Below, one piece after another: positions 50,547 to 59,188 of a DNA stretch of 64,000 nt. The stretch covers positions 4,092,001 through 4,156,000 of the forward strand of contig NZ_NEVS01000004.1 of NCBI RefSeq assembly GCF_002261215.1, read 5' to 3'. Below the pieces are notes generated by a model that worked only from the letters and a program-made list of their open reading frames with translations, was not told the DNA's origin and ran no database searches. The stretch is from Bordetella genomosp. 11 (GTDB taxonomy: Bacteria; Pseudomonadota; Gammaproteobacteria; Burkholderiales; Burkholderiaceae_B). Positions within the stretch are counted from its first letter, which is position 1. Each line of letters opens with the position of its first letter. Position numbers and translations under genes: made by a program.

Positions 50547-51695
50547 ATGTCCGCTCAACCTTCACTTTCCGCCCTGCCCTCGTCGGCCGATATCGCCGCG
50601 GGGCTGCGATCCTGGATCGAATGCGAATCGCCCACCCATTTCCCCGCGGGTGTCGCCGCCATGGCCGGCCTGGTACAGGCCGAGGCGCACGCCGCCGGCC
50701 TGCGCACGGAACTGAAGCCGCTGGGCGACACGACGGGCCCGCTGCTGGTGGTCTCCAATCGCGCCGCGGACGATACGCGGCCCGGCATCCTGATACTGGC
50801 GCACATGGACACCGTCCACCCCGTCGGCACGCTGCGGGAAACGCCCTATCGCATCGAGGGGGACAAACTGTACGGCCCGGGCTGCTATGACATGAAGGCC
50901 GGCATCTACATGGCGCTGCTGGCCATGGGCCGGCTGGCGACGCCGGGTTCGAGCCGGCTACCGGTCGACATGGTGCTGGTGCCGGACGAAGAAACCGGCA
51001 GCCATGCCTCGCGGCCTTTTATCGAAGCCTACGCGCGCAACGCCCGCTACGGCCTGGTGTGCGAGCCGGCGCGCGCCAATGGCGGCAAATGCGTGACGGC
51101 CCGCAAAGGCACCGGCATGCTGCGGCTTGGTATCAAGGGCCACGCCGCCCACGCCGGCGTCGCCCATGAAAAAGGCCGCAGCGCCATCCGCGAAATGGCG
51201 CACCAGATACTGGCGCTGGAAGGCATCACCGATTACGCGCGCGGCGTCACCGTCAGCGTCGGCACCATCGAAGGCGGCACGGCCACCAACACGGTGCCCG
51301 CGCTGTGCCGCTGCGTGGTGGACTTCCGTGTGCCCGACATGCCCGCGGCCGAGGATACGCTCAGGCGCATGCGCGGGCTGACGCCCGTCGGCCAGGACGT
51401 CAGCCTGGACATCGACGTCGAACTGAATCGCCCGCCCATGGTGAAGACCGAAGCCACCACCCAGCTGCTGGGCAAGGCCAGGCTGTTCGCCACCGCCGCC
51501 GGCTTCACGCTGGACGACGCGCCGATGACGGGCGGCGGCAGCGACGCGAACTTCACCTCCGCGATGGGCGTCCCCACCCTGGACGGCCTGGGCGCGGACG
51601 GCGATGGCGCGCACACGCTGCACGAGCACATCCTGGTCAGCACGCTGGCGGCGCGCGCCAAATTCTGGCATCTGCTGCTCAAGGACCTGGAATAG
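50547..51695 (+). CDS. M20-family metallopeptidase, carboxypeptidase G2-like
   Basis: A 382-aa di-zinc amidohydrolase. Metal and catalytic motifs: LILAHMDTVHPVG (His ligand and catalytic Asp), YGPGCYDMKAG (bridging Asp), VPDEETGS (catalytic Glu and ligand), and HTLHEH near the C-terminus (last ligand). Lid/dimer domain lies at ~180-290. Such enzymes cleave glutamate or other amino acids from N-acyl or peptidyl conjugates. The start overlaps nothing; AAGGA precedes ATG by a few nt. It fits a pathway using imported conjugates. Confidence 0.93.
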   Translation: MSAQPSLSALPSSADIAAGLRSWIECESPTHFPAGVAAMAGLVQAEAHAAGLRTELKPLGDTTGPLLVVSNRAADDTRPGILILAHMDTVHPVGTLRETPYRIEGDKLYGPGCYDMKAGIYMALLAMGRLATPGSSRLPVDMVLVPDEETGSHASRPFIEAYARNARYGLVCEPARANGGKCVTARKGTGMLRLGIKGHAAHAGVAHEKGRSAIREMAHQILALEGITDYARGVTVSVGTIEGGTATNTVPALCRCVVDFRVPDMPAAEDTLRRMRGLTPVGQDVSLDIDVELNRPPMVKTEATTQLLGKARLFATAAGFTLDDAPMTGGGSDANFTSAMGVPTLDGLGADGDGAHTLHEHILVSTLAARAKFWHLLLKDLE

Positions 51696-51744
51696 TCGAA
51701 GGTATCCTGACGCTACCCATTCGCTTACTTCATCCCTTGCAGCC

Positions 51745-52215
51745 ATGACGACTCCCATCACCGACCGCCTGCGTGAACTCGGCCTGGAGCTTCCCCGCCT
51801 GCCGCAACCGGCCGGCAGCTACGTTCCCTTCCGCCGCCATGGCGATATCGTCTACCTCGCGGGCCAGACCAGTTCCCGCGACGGCAAGGCGATCTATGCG
51901 GGCGCCCTGCACGGACCGGACGATGTGGAACGCGGCTACGCGGCGGCGCGCCTGTGCATGCTGAATCTGCTCGCCGCGCTATCGCAGGCTTGCGACGGCG
52001 ATCTGGATCTCGTGGGCGGCTGCCTGAAGGTAAACGGCTTCGTATTGGCGGCGGCCGGTTTCGACGCCGTGCCAGCCGTCGTCAACGGCGCGTCCGACCT
52101 GCTGATCGAACTTTTCGGCGACGCCGGAAAACACGCGCGCACCGCCGTGGGCGTGGCGGTACTGCCACGCAACGCCACCGTGGAAGTCGAAGCGGTGTTT
52201 TTCCTGAAGTCCTAG
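51745..52215 (+). CDS. RidA/YjgF-family protein
   Basis: A 156-aa RidA-type protein of the longer YjgH-like branch. It has PAGSYVPFRRHGDIVYLAGQTS near the N-terminus and a C-terminal RTAVGVAVLPRNATVEVEAVF where Arg113-type and Glu residues bind carboxylates. RidA proteins hydrolyse reactive enamine/imine intermediates; some branch members lack this. It lies 49 bp after the M20 gene and ends the plus-strand operon within a strong hairpin. Confidence 0.9.
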   Translation: MTTPITDRLRELGLELPRLPQPAGSYVPFRRHGDIVYLAGQTSSRDGKAIYAGALHGPDDVERGYAAARLCMLNLLAALSQACDGDLDLVGGCLKVNGFVLAAAGFDAVPAVVNGASDLLIELFGDAGKHARTAVGVAVLPRNATVEVEAVFFLKS

Positions 52216-52240
52216 GCGCCTGCCCGACGGGCAGGCGCCT
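52214..52240. terminator. Strong hairpin at the RidA / carboxylesterase junction
   Basis: A perfect 12-bp stem (AGGCGCCTGCCC / GGGCAGGCGCCT) with a 3-nt loop begins within the RidA stop codon, in the convergent gap. It has no U-tract on the plus strand. It probably ends or stabilises the operon mRNA. Confidence 0.6.
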
Positions 52241-52308
52241 GGCCGTCCAACGCAGTGGCCCCCGGCGTCCCTTTCCGGCGGGCCGTACCGCGCCAGGGAT
52301 CGAAAGGA

Positions 52309-53820
52309 TCAGATCGCCGGCCAGGGCAAGCGATAGGACAGCCCCGCCAGGTCGTTCACCGTTCCGATCAGCGTATCGAAGCGCATCGTGGCGCGCCGCT
52401 CCAGGCCATACGGTTCCCAGTGCGGCAGGCCGGCATGATTGGGGTTCCCGCCACGCGCGAATGCGATCCATGCCCGATGCATGGCGTGGGCGATCCCTTC
52501 GAACTCCGCGTCGTCCGCGCCCTCCAGCATGGGAGAGTCGCGCCAGTTGTCGCGGTTGTTGAAGACGAACGGGATCTCCAGGCAATGGCAGGACTTGAAT
52601 CCCGGTACCGGCGACTGCCAGTCGAACTGATAGACATAGGCGGCACGGCCCGCCTTCGCCTGCCCTTCCGCCAACCTCAGGCTGCCCATGCGGAATACCT
52701 GGTCGGTGGTCAGGTCGCCCAGCATGGCGGCGGGGCTGGGCACCGCGCGCAGGCGGCGAAATTCGTCGTAGTAGTCCTGGAACCGGGGGCCGCAGATGCG
52801 CTCGAATACTTGCCGGGCGGCCGCCTCGTCGGCATTCAGGACGGCTTGGTCCACGCAATGGAAGGCAGCCATCTCCTCGCGCGTCGTACCCACCATCACG
52901 TCCACGTCGCCACCGACCCCCGCCTGCAGGCGTTCGACGATGTTGCCCTCGATGACGCGGCCGTCGCGCACCGGCGAGAACGGCAGCGACAGCACGGCAA
53001 AGCCCGCCAGGCTGCGCGCAAGTTCGCCCTGCGCGGACAACAGCTTGCCCACGGGCACCTGCTTCAGCGCCGCTTCGTCGCCGGGTTCGATGCCGACGAT
53101 ATGCGCGTAGCGCGCGCCCAGTTCGGCGGCTTCCGCGGCGCCGCGCGAAGGGCGCCCCATGCCGGGGCTTTGCAGGATGGCGCGATGGAACAGGCCCTTG
53201 GCATCCGGCATGGTCATCATGGCCGCGATGGAACCCCCGCCCGCGGATTGCCCGACCACCGTCACGTTGCCGGGATCGCCGCCAAAGGCGGCGATGTTGT
53301 CGCGCACCCACCGCAGGGCCTGCATCTGGTCCAGCAGGCCCAGGTTGCCGTCGCTGATACCGGGCAAATACAGGAAGCCCAGCGCGCCCAGGCGGTAATT
53401 CACGGACACGAAGACCACATCGCCGTTGGCCGCGAAACGGTCGCCCGTGTACCACGGCAGCGAGCCCGCGCCGCTGGAATACGCGCCGCCATGCAGCCAG
53501 ACCATGACGGGTCGCGCGCCGGCATCGGCCTTCGGCGTCCATAGCGTCAGCGTCAGGCAGTCCTCGCTTTGCGGCCGTTCGAAGTCGCCCATGATGTGCG
53601 CCAGGCGCGAGCGGCCTTGCGGCGCGATGGGACCGTCGGCCAGCGCGTCGCGTTCGCCCGGCCAGGCGGCATGATCGCGCGGCGGCTCGAAGCGCAGCTC
53701 GCCCACCGGCGGCGCGGCGTAGGGAATGCCGCGAAACACTGCGACGCCGTTTTCCATACGGCCGCGCAGCTTGCCGGCGCGGGTGGCGACAACGGGCATG
53801 GATGGGCTTGCATCTGTCAT
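52309..53820 (-). CDS. Type B carboxylesterase
   Basis: A 503-aa esterase of the carboxylesterase/para-nitrobenzyl esterase type. Visible are the N-terminal FRGIPYAAPPVGELRF, EDCLTLTLWTP, oxyanion hole WLHGGAYSSGAG (~109-119), nucleophile elbow GQSAGGGSIAA with Ser192, and C-terminal FEGIAHAMHRAWIAFARGGNP. No signal peptide. A GGGAG site six nt before 53820 fixes the start. It is the last gene of the SsuABC-like importer operon, 98 bp after the second permease, so it may hydrolyse the imported ester. Confidence 0.93.
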   Translation of the reverse strand: MTDASPSMPVVATRAGKLRGRMENGVAVFRGIPYAAPPVGELRFEPPRDHAAWPGERDALADGPIAPQGRSRLAHIMGDFERPQSEDCLTLTLWTPKADAGARPVMVWLHGGAYSSGAGSLPWYTGDRFAANGDVVFVSVNYRLGALGFLYLPGISDGNLGLLDQMQALRWVRDNIAAFGGDPGNVTVVGQSAGGGSIAAMMTMPDAKGLFHRAILQSPGMGRPSRGAAEAAELGARYAHIVGIEPGDEAALKQVPVGKLLSAQGELARSLAGFAVLSLPFSPVRDGRVIEGNIVERLQAGVGGDVDVMVGTTREEMAAFHCVDQAVLNADEAAARQVFERICGPRFQDYYDEFRRLRAVPSPAAMLGDLTTDQVFRMGSLRLAEGQAKAGRAAYVYQFDWQSPVPGFKSCHCLEIPFVFNNRDNWRDSPMLEGADDAEFEGIAHAMHRAWIAFARGGNPNHAGLPHWEPYGLERRATMRFDTLIGTVNDLAGLSYRLPWPAI

Positions 53821-53918
53821 GAAAGTCTCCCGACCCGCGGGCCGGGCACCTTGCGGAATCCGGATTCCGGTGGCCGGCGGCATGGGGTCAACAATGTCAT
53901 GGTGTGGTCACCCGCGCC

Positions 53919-54701
53919 TTATCGCGCGGCAAAGCGGCGTTCCAGCGGCACGATGACCAGCCGCTCCCCCGCCACGAAAAGCAACACGATGGCGAAGCAG
54001 GTCGCCAGGAAAGTCACGCTGTCCGCCGTGGTCTGGGCGCGCAGCATCAGGTATCCCAGGCCGCTGGGCGCGCCTACCAGCTCCGACACCAGGGCGATCT
54101 TCCAGGCGATACCGTAGGCGATGCGAATGGCGGACAACAGGTAGGGCACCAGCAGCGGCAAAGTGATGCGCCACCACACCCGCAGCGCGTGGCGCGTGAA
54201 ACTGCGGCCCATCTCCATCAGCTCGCGGTCGATCGCCCGCAGGCCCTCCGTCACGTTGACCAGGCAGAACGGGATCAGGATGGCCACTTCCACGAAGATG
54301 ACACTGAAGTCCCCGGCATCGAACCAGATGGCCGCCAGGATCGCCCACCCTATGGAAGGAAAGGAATTCAGTACGGGCTTGATCCGTTCCTGCACGATCG
54401 CTTCGCACGCGGGCACGGCGTGCGACAAAAAGGCCAGCGCGCTGCCGATGAGTCCGGCCAGCAGCACCGAAACGACCACGCGCAGCGTCGAAATGGCGGT
54501 GTGGCCCAGGAACGCCGGATCGATGAACAGATCGAGCAACCGCCGCCCGACGGCCAACGGCCCGGGCAGCACGAACTCCGGCAGGCCGCGCGCCGTCAGC
54601 CACCATCCGGCAAGCAGTGCCACGACCAGGCCTTCGCCCAGCAGGCGGGCTTTCCAACCGGGCGCCTCGGCGCCGCGCGCGGATGCGGAGCTATTGCGCA
54701 T
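53919..54701 (-). CDS. ABC transporter permease, SsuC/TauC-like (second)
   Basis: A 260-aa inner-membrane permease with about six helices and the BPD_transp_1 EAA-type loop (MEMGRSFTRHALRVWWRITLPLL). It resembles, but is not identical to, the preceding permease. It overlaps that gene by 11 bp and lies upstream of the carboxylesterase. The two permeases probably form a heterodimer. Confidence 0.9.
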   Translation of the reverse strand: MRNSSASARGAEAPGWKARLLGEGLVVALLAGWWLTARGLPEFVLPGPLAVGRRLLDLFIDPAFLGHTAISTLRVVVSVLLAGLIGSALAFLSHAVPACEAIVQERIKPVLNSFPSIGWAILAAIWFDAGDFSVIFVEVAILIPFCLVNVTEGLRAIDRELMEMGRSFTRHALRVWWRITLPLLVPYLLSAIRIAYGIAWKIALVSELVGAPSGLGYLMLRAQTTADSVTFLATCFAIVLLFVAGERLVIVPLERRFAAR

Positions 54702-55482
54702 ATTGCCGTGACAGCCGGTGCTGCAGGGGTGAGAAGACGAAGCGGTCGGTGCCGTAGACGAACAGCACGATCAGCACGATGGACACGAAAATCGTCGTGG
54801 TATCGAAATCCTGGCGCGCCATGTTGATCAGGTAGCCCAGGCCGGAATTGCCGCCGAAAAGCTCGGCGGTCAGGGTCACCTTCCAGGCCACGCCGAACAT
54901 GATGCGCAGCGTGGCGAACACAAAGGGATAGAGCAGCGGCACGACCACATGGCGGAACTGACGCCAGCGCGAGCGGGTATAGCTGCGCGACATCTCCAGC
55001 AGATCCTCGTCCATGCTGCGCAGCCCCGCCCACAGGTTCACCAGCGCGAACGGCGTCAATACGGCGCTGATGGCGAAGATCACCGCGCCGGAGTTGATGC
55101 CGAACCACATCACCGCCAGCAAGGTCCAGCCCACGCCCGGAAAGGCGTTCAACAGGGGCGCGAGCCGGTGCTGGACCGCGAAGCGCCAGACCGGAAAGTA
55201 GTACGGCAGCAAGGCCAGCAGGGCACCGATGACGAAGGACAGCGCGATCGCGCCCAGCACGTGGCCGATGGACACCGCCAGGTGCCACAACTGGTGCGGA
55301 TTGAGCAGGAAGCGGTACAGCCCCCGCGCCACTTCTCCCGGCCCCGGCAGCAGAAACGGCGGCAGCAGCCACGACGCGCCTTCCCACGCTGCCAGGAACG
55401 CCAGGGTAAAGAGATGCGGCGCCCAGGACCGCCGCGGCATGCGGGCCGGCGCGGGGCCGCGCGCGCTGAGACTGGATGACAT
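54691..55482 (-). CDS. ABC transporter permease, SsuC/TauC-like (first)
   Basis: A 263-aa permease of the NitT/TauT group with six hydrophobic segments, beginning at FTLAFLAAWEGASWLLPPFLL, and the loop LEMSRSYTRSRWRQFRHVVVPLL. The sequence LRSMDEDLLEMSRSYTRS is shared in pattern with the second permease (LRAIDRELMEMGRSFTRH), showing an old duplication. It begins 10 bp after the binding-protein gene. Confidence 0.9.
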   Translation of the reverse strand: MSSSLSARGPAPARMPRRSWAPHLFTLAFLAAWEGASWLLPPFLLPGPGEVARGLYRFLLNPHQLWHLAVSIGHVLGAIALSFVIGALLALLPYYFPVWRFAVQHRLAPLLNAFPGVGWTLLAVMWFGINSGAVIFAISAVLTPFALVNLWAGLRSMDEDLLEMSRSYTRSRWRQFRHVVVPLLYPFVFATLRIMFGVAWKVTLTAELFGGNSGLGYLINMARQDFDTTTIFVSIVLIVLFVYGTDRFVFSPLQHRLSRQYAQ

Positions 55483-55492
55483 AAAGCCGGTC

Positions 55493-56485
55493 TCAGGCGC
55501 GTGGGGCCTTGTCCCAGACCAGCGTGCGGATGTCCGGATAGGACTTCAGCACACCGAGGTCGCGCGCCTGCTCGTAGAACAGCATGATCGCCTCGGCATG
55601 TTCTTCGCTGAAGTAGCCGGGCACTTCGGAATTCTTGCTGAACCACCACTCGAAGAAATCCGGTTCCAGGCCGCTTTCCTTGCCCACCGCGCCGAAAACT
55701 TCCGCCTTGTTCGCCATGGCGTATTTCAGGGACTCGCGGAAAACGCGGCAGAATTCGACGTAGGCGTCCGGCTGCTTGGACAGGCGCTCCGGATAAGCGA
55801 TATTGACGGCGCTGACGAAGCGCGTCTTGAAGATCTCGTTGTTGTCGCGCGCGGTTTCCGCGATCAGCCGGTATTCGCCCGACTTCAGCGCGCGGTAGGC
55901 CTGGCTGTGTATCAGCGTCGCGGCGTCGAGCTTGCCCGAGGCCAGCGCGCCCGGCAGATTGGGCGCCTGGATTTCCACCTGGTTGACATCGCCGCCGTCC
56001 AGCGCCATGTTCAGGCCGTACTTCTTCGCCAGCGCGATACGGATCTGCGTATAGCCGGTCGAGCGCAATCCGTAGGACCCCAGCGTCTTGCCTTTCAGGT
56101 CCTGGGGGGTCTTCAGGGCGCTGTCGCGCGGCACCCATACCCCGGCGCCTTCGCCGGCGGGGGCGGCGCGCAGGGAGGCCGCCAGGACATTCACCGCCAG
56201 GCCGCGTTGCACGGCGGCCGGCAGACTGACCACCGCCGCCATGATGACGTCGTATTGTTTGGCCGATGTGGCCTGGATCAATTGCGGAATCGCCAGCGCG
56301 CGCGCCTGCACATCGATCGTGGAGGACGGCACCTTGCCGTTGCGCATCGCCCAGGTAACGACGTCGTAGGCCGGGTCCAGCAGATACGCGTAGGTGACGG
56401 TGGGGCGCTGTTGCGCCAGTACGGGCGCCGCGATCCCATAGAGCGCGGGCAGCGCGGCCAGTTTCAGAACACTGCGACGATGCAT
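55493..56485 (-). CDS. ABC transporter substrate-binding protein, SsuA/TauA-like
   Basis: A 330-aa periplasmic binding protein. The N-terminus MHRRSVLKLAALPALYGIAAPVLAQ is a signal peptide with an Arg pair (RR) resembling a Tat motif. The mature part is a NMT1/SsuA-like fold with DLKGKTLGSYGLRSTGYTQIR and LASGKLDAATLIHSQAYRAL. The ATG at 56485 has AGGAG 7 nt upstream. Sulfonates, nitrate, thiamine precursors or riboflavin-like compounds are bound by relatives; the ligand here is unknown. Confidence 0.88.
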   Translation of the reverse strand: MHRRSVLKLAALPALYGIAAPVLAQQRPTVTYAYLLDPAYDVVTWAMRNGKVPSSTIDVQARALAIPQLIQATSAKQYDVIMAAVVSLPAAVQRGLAVNVLAASLRAAPAGEGAGVWVPRDSALKTPQDLKGKTLGSYGLRSTGYTQIRIALAKKYGLNMALDGGDVNQVEIQAPNLPGALASGKLDAATLIHSQAYRALKSGEYRLIAETARDNNEIFKTRFVSAVNIAYPERLSKQPDAYVEFCRVFRESLKYAMANKAEVFGAVGKESGLEPDFFEWWFSKNSEVPGYFSEEHAEAIMLFYEQARDLGVLKSYPDIRTLVWDKAPRA

Positions 56486-56495
56486 GGGCAAACTC

Positions 56496-57332
56496 CTAGG
56501 ACATCGCGGCCCGCTCGTCGACGGGCATTGCCTCCATCGCGCGGAACAGGCCGACGAGATGATCGCGATGGGCCGCGAGACCGGCGTGGTCCGCGCGGCG
56601 CGGCCGCGGGGTATCGATCGTCAGGGTCTCCAGCACGGTGGTCGGTTTGCCGGAAAAAAGGACGATGCGGTCGGCCAGCTGCAAGGCTTCGTCGATGTCG
56701 TGCGTCACGAACACCACGGTCTTGCCGGTGCGCTGCCAGATCTGTTCGATCTCGGCGCGCATGCGCTGGCGGGTGTTGGGATCGAGCGCGGAAAACGGCT
56801 CGTCCATGAAAATGATCTGCGGGTCCACGGCCAGCGCGCGGGCGATCGCCACCCGTTGGCGTTCGCCGCCGGACAGCGCGGACGGGTATTTTTGCGCGTC
56901 GGCCGCAAGCCCCACCATGGACAGCAGCTCCAGGGCCCGCTCGCGGCGGCGCCCGGCCTCCAGCCGGGTGGCCTTGCCGAAGCGGAGTTCCGACGCCAGC
57001 AGGATGTTGTCCATGGCATTGCGCCACGACACCAGCCGGGGCGACTGGAACACGAAGGCGATTTCCTGCCAGGCTTCGCCGGGAGCCCGGCCGGCCACGC
57101 TGACCTGGCCGCCGGCGACCGGCAGCAGCCCCCCCATCACACGCAGGGAAGTCGATTTGCCGCAGCCCGATGGGCCCAGGATGCAGAGGAATTCGCCCCG
57201 CCTGACCTCGAAGCTGAGCTTGTCGTAGATGCGCTGGCCGCCCAGCGCCACATCGACGCGATCGAACACGATGATGGGGCCAGGTACTGCCCCGTCACGG
57301 ACGGCCGGAGTTGCGGAAGCGTCGAGGGACAC
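56496..57332 (-). CDS. ABC transporter ATP-binding protein, SsuB/TauB-like
   Basis: A 278-aa ATPase as annotated from GTG at 57332; the frame is open to a GTG at 57464 and neither start has a good ribosome-binding site, so the N-terminus is uncertain by up to 44 residues. Walker A is GPSGCGKSTSLRVMGG, signature LSGGERQRVAIARAL, Walker B IIFMDEPFSALD and H-loop FVTHDIDEAL are complete, which is the NitT/TauT type. It is the first gene of the five-gene importer-esterase operon. Confidence 0.9.
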   Translation of the reverse strand: MSLDASATPAVRDGAVPGPIIVFDRVDVALGGQRIYDKLSFEVRRGEFLCILGPSGCGKSTSLRVMGGLLPVAGGQVSVAGRAPGEAWQEIAFVFQSPRLVSWRNAMDNILLASELRFGKATRLEAGRRRERALELLSMVGLAADAQKYPSALSGGERQRVAIARALAVDPQIIFMDEPFSALDPNTRQRMRAEIEQIWQRTGKTVVFVTHDIDEALQLADRIVLFSGKPTTVLETLTIDTPRPRRADHAGLAAHRDHLVGLFRAMEAMPVDERAAMS

Positions 57333-57555
57333 GGAAACGAATGGGCGATGGATAGGCTTGGTATCCGCTTGGATACAAAAACGCGCGCTTCGCACCTTAC
57401 CAGGGATGACGCCGGTTTGCCATGGTATTCCCCCTAGGAAGCGCCGGGCCACCGGCGACCGCACCGTTCCTTGGACGCCCGCGGCGCACCGTACATCCCG
57501 CGCGCCGCGCAGGCGTGTCCGCGCGCCCGCCGGCGGTCCCCGTCACGCCGTCGCC

Positions 57556-58761
57556 TCAGGCGTAGAAACCCATCCTGGACATGTCGGCCCTGATCTGGCT
57601 GCGGTCGATCTGTATGGGCTGCCTGCCGACCCCGCCGGGCGGAATCGTCGCCGACGAAGCCACCGACTTCGCCGGCTGGAAACCGATATCCAGCAAGGTC
57701 CGGTTCAGCGCGGAATAGAACTCCGTCTTCTTGAAATCCTGCATCACGGCGATGCGATCGGTTTCGCGGCCTTCGAAAACCCAGCTGTACAGATACGGGA
57801 GCGTGCGCTGGAATATGCGGCGATGATGCTCGTTGATAAAGAACTTCGCATGCTCCACATAGCGATCGATGTTCTTGGCCAGGAAGTCGCGCGTGGACGC
57901 GCCACCCATAAGCAAGGCCTCGCCGGCACCAGGGCTGGTTTCCCTGTATTCCGGCATCTTGATCTTCATCCGGGCATACAGGTTGCATTGCTCCAGGCCG
58001 TCGTAGCATGGCGAAGGCGCCGTGGTGAACCGGGTCCCGAACTGCTGCAGGAATTTCCAGGCAAGAAACCACGTCATTTGCGCCGCCTCGCCGAGGTTTC
58101 GCTTCACGTTCTTATCCAGATTGACCTGGCCGCCGTGATTGCCGGGGAACGGTATGAAGATGGCATTGGTGGCCGGACTCATGAACTTCACGCGTTGCGC
58201 GTCCTGGGGCTTGAAGAACCCACGCGTCTCATGCATGGAGAGGACGGCGCAGTAGTTCCTGACGTTGGGCGGGATCATGCTGGTGTCGATATCGCTTTTG
58301 TGCCCGATGCCCGCCACCGGGTCGACGGCGAAGATATTGACGCCGACCTGGGGAAAGAACTCGTTCAGCTTGTACGCCAGCTTCGTGCACGTCACCGCGC
58401 CCCGGCTCCAGCCCAGCATATTGATGACGTGAGGAAGCCGATCCAGTTCCGCGATCGTGGCGATGGCATGTATGACGTTGTCGTCCCAGCCGGCGCCAGT
58501 CGCCATCCCCGTCAAGGTCCAGTTGATATGGGTATTGCCAAGTTCCTTGTTGCCCAGGGCGGACTTCGGCTGCTTGTCGCGCGTGAAGGGATTGAACTGG
58601 CCCGGCGTCACGCTGCTGGTCGGACTGCTGCCCGGGCCATCGCATATCAGGAAATCGCGATATTCCCTGCCCGCGGCCAGGCGGCCGAACTCCGCAACGA
58701 TTTCCCCTTGATCATCGCGGCTTGCGCATGTCCCATGATTGAAGACGGTGAATACTGTCAT
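57556..58761 (-). CDS. Lipase-like protein with Tle/DUF2235-style motifs, possible T6SS effector
   Basis: A 401-aa protein from ATG at 58761 (an earlier ATG at 58785 is in frame). The catalytic layout fits an alpha/beta hydrolase of the Tle1/DUF2235 type: strand plus His in VFNHGT (4-11), nucleophile elbow GWSRG with Ser119 after HVINML, FAVDPVAGIG with the likely acid Asp147, and FIPFPGNHGG with the likely catalytic His209. No signal peptide and no membrane segment, as for effectors exported by type VI secretion. No vgrG, PAAR, chaperone or immunity gene is adjacent. It stands between unrelated genes with 91-223 bp and 427 bp gaps, so recent acquisition is plausible. Function is inferred from motifs only. 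Confidence 0.72.
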   Translation of the reverse strand: MTVFTVFNHGTCASRDDQGEIVAEFGRLAAGREYRDFLICDGPGSSPTSSVTPGQFNPFTRDKQPKSALGNKELGNTHINWTLTGMATGAGWDDNVIHAIATIAELDRLPHVINMLGWSRGAVTCTKLAYKLNEFFPQVGVNIFAVDPVAGIGHKSDIDTSMIPPNVRNYCAVLSMHETRGFFKPQDAQRVKFMSPATNAIFIPFPGNHGGQVNLDKNVKRNLGEAAQMTWFLAWKFLQQFGTRFTTAPSPCYDGLEQCNLYARMKIKMPEYRETSPGAGEALLMGGASTRDFLAKNIDRYVEHAKFFINEHHRRIFQRTLPYLYSWVFEGRETDRIAVMQDFKKTEFYSALNRTLLDIGFQPAKSVASSATIPPGGVGRQPIQIDRSQIRADMSRMGFYA

Positions 58762-59188
58762 TTGAACCCCACTGCATTCGTTCATTGAAGAATGCCGTCC
58801 ACCCGCGGGGCCTGGTGAGCGATGCCCGTCATCGCGCCATCTCCACCGCCGCTGGTTTGTATTCCGGCACTCGAGTCGCGGCAGGATAGGGAGTTTCCTC
58901 GCGTGCCCTAACGAGAAAATCCTGAACGCGTCACGGCGAACACAGCGGTAAAAACGCCGTTCGGGCAGATTGCCGAACGACCTGTCATAAGAGTCCCATC
59001 GCGATGTAGGAACCGTTCACGAAGGGCTGGCTAGCGGATGTTTGAATGAGGCGAAGATCGTGGCGCCGTGTAGGATTCAATGCCTTCCAAGCGGCGATTC
59101 GACGCCGCCCAGGCGGGCATCGCCGGGAAGCCGCACCGGCAGCCATGGGTTCGTTCGCGCCGATGTCCACGGCCGCCGGGCCTTTGCT
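58762..59188. other. 427-bp intergenic region, no recognised gene
   Basis: Gap between the lipase-like gene and rep, both on the minus strand. It should contain the lipase gene's promoter. It holds a terminator at 58950-58979 and otherwise no convincing ORF, repeat or RNA; reading frames here are short and low in codon bias. Confidence 0.5.
58950..58979 (-). terminator. Rho-independent terminator in the rep / lipase gap
   Basis: On the minus strand CGTTCGGCA pairs with TGCCCGAACG (one bulged base, 3-nt loop), followed after GG-CG by TTTTT. It lies ~210 bp past the rep stop at 59189 and isolates rep from the lipase-like gene. Confidence 0.7.
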
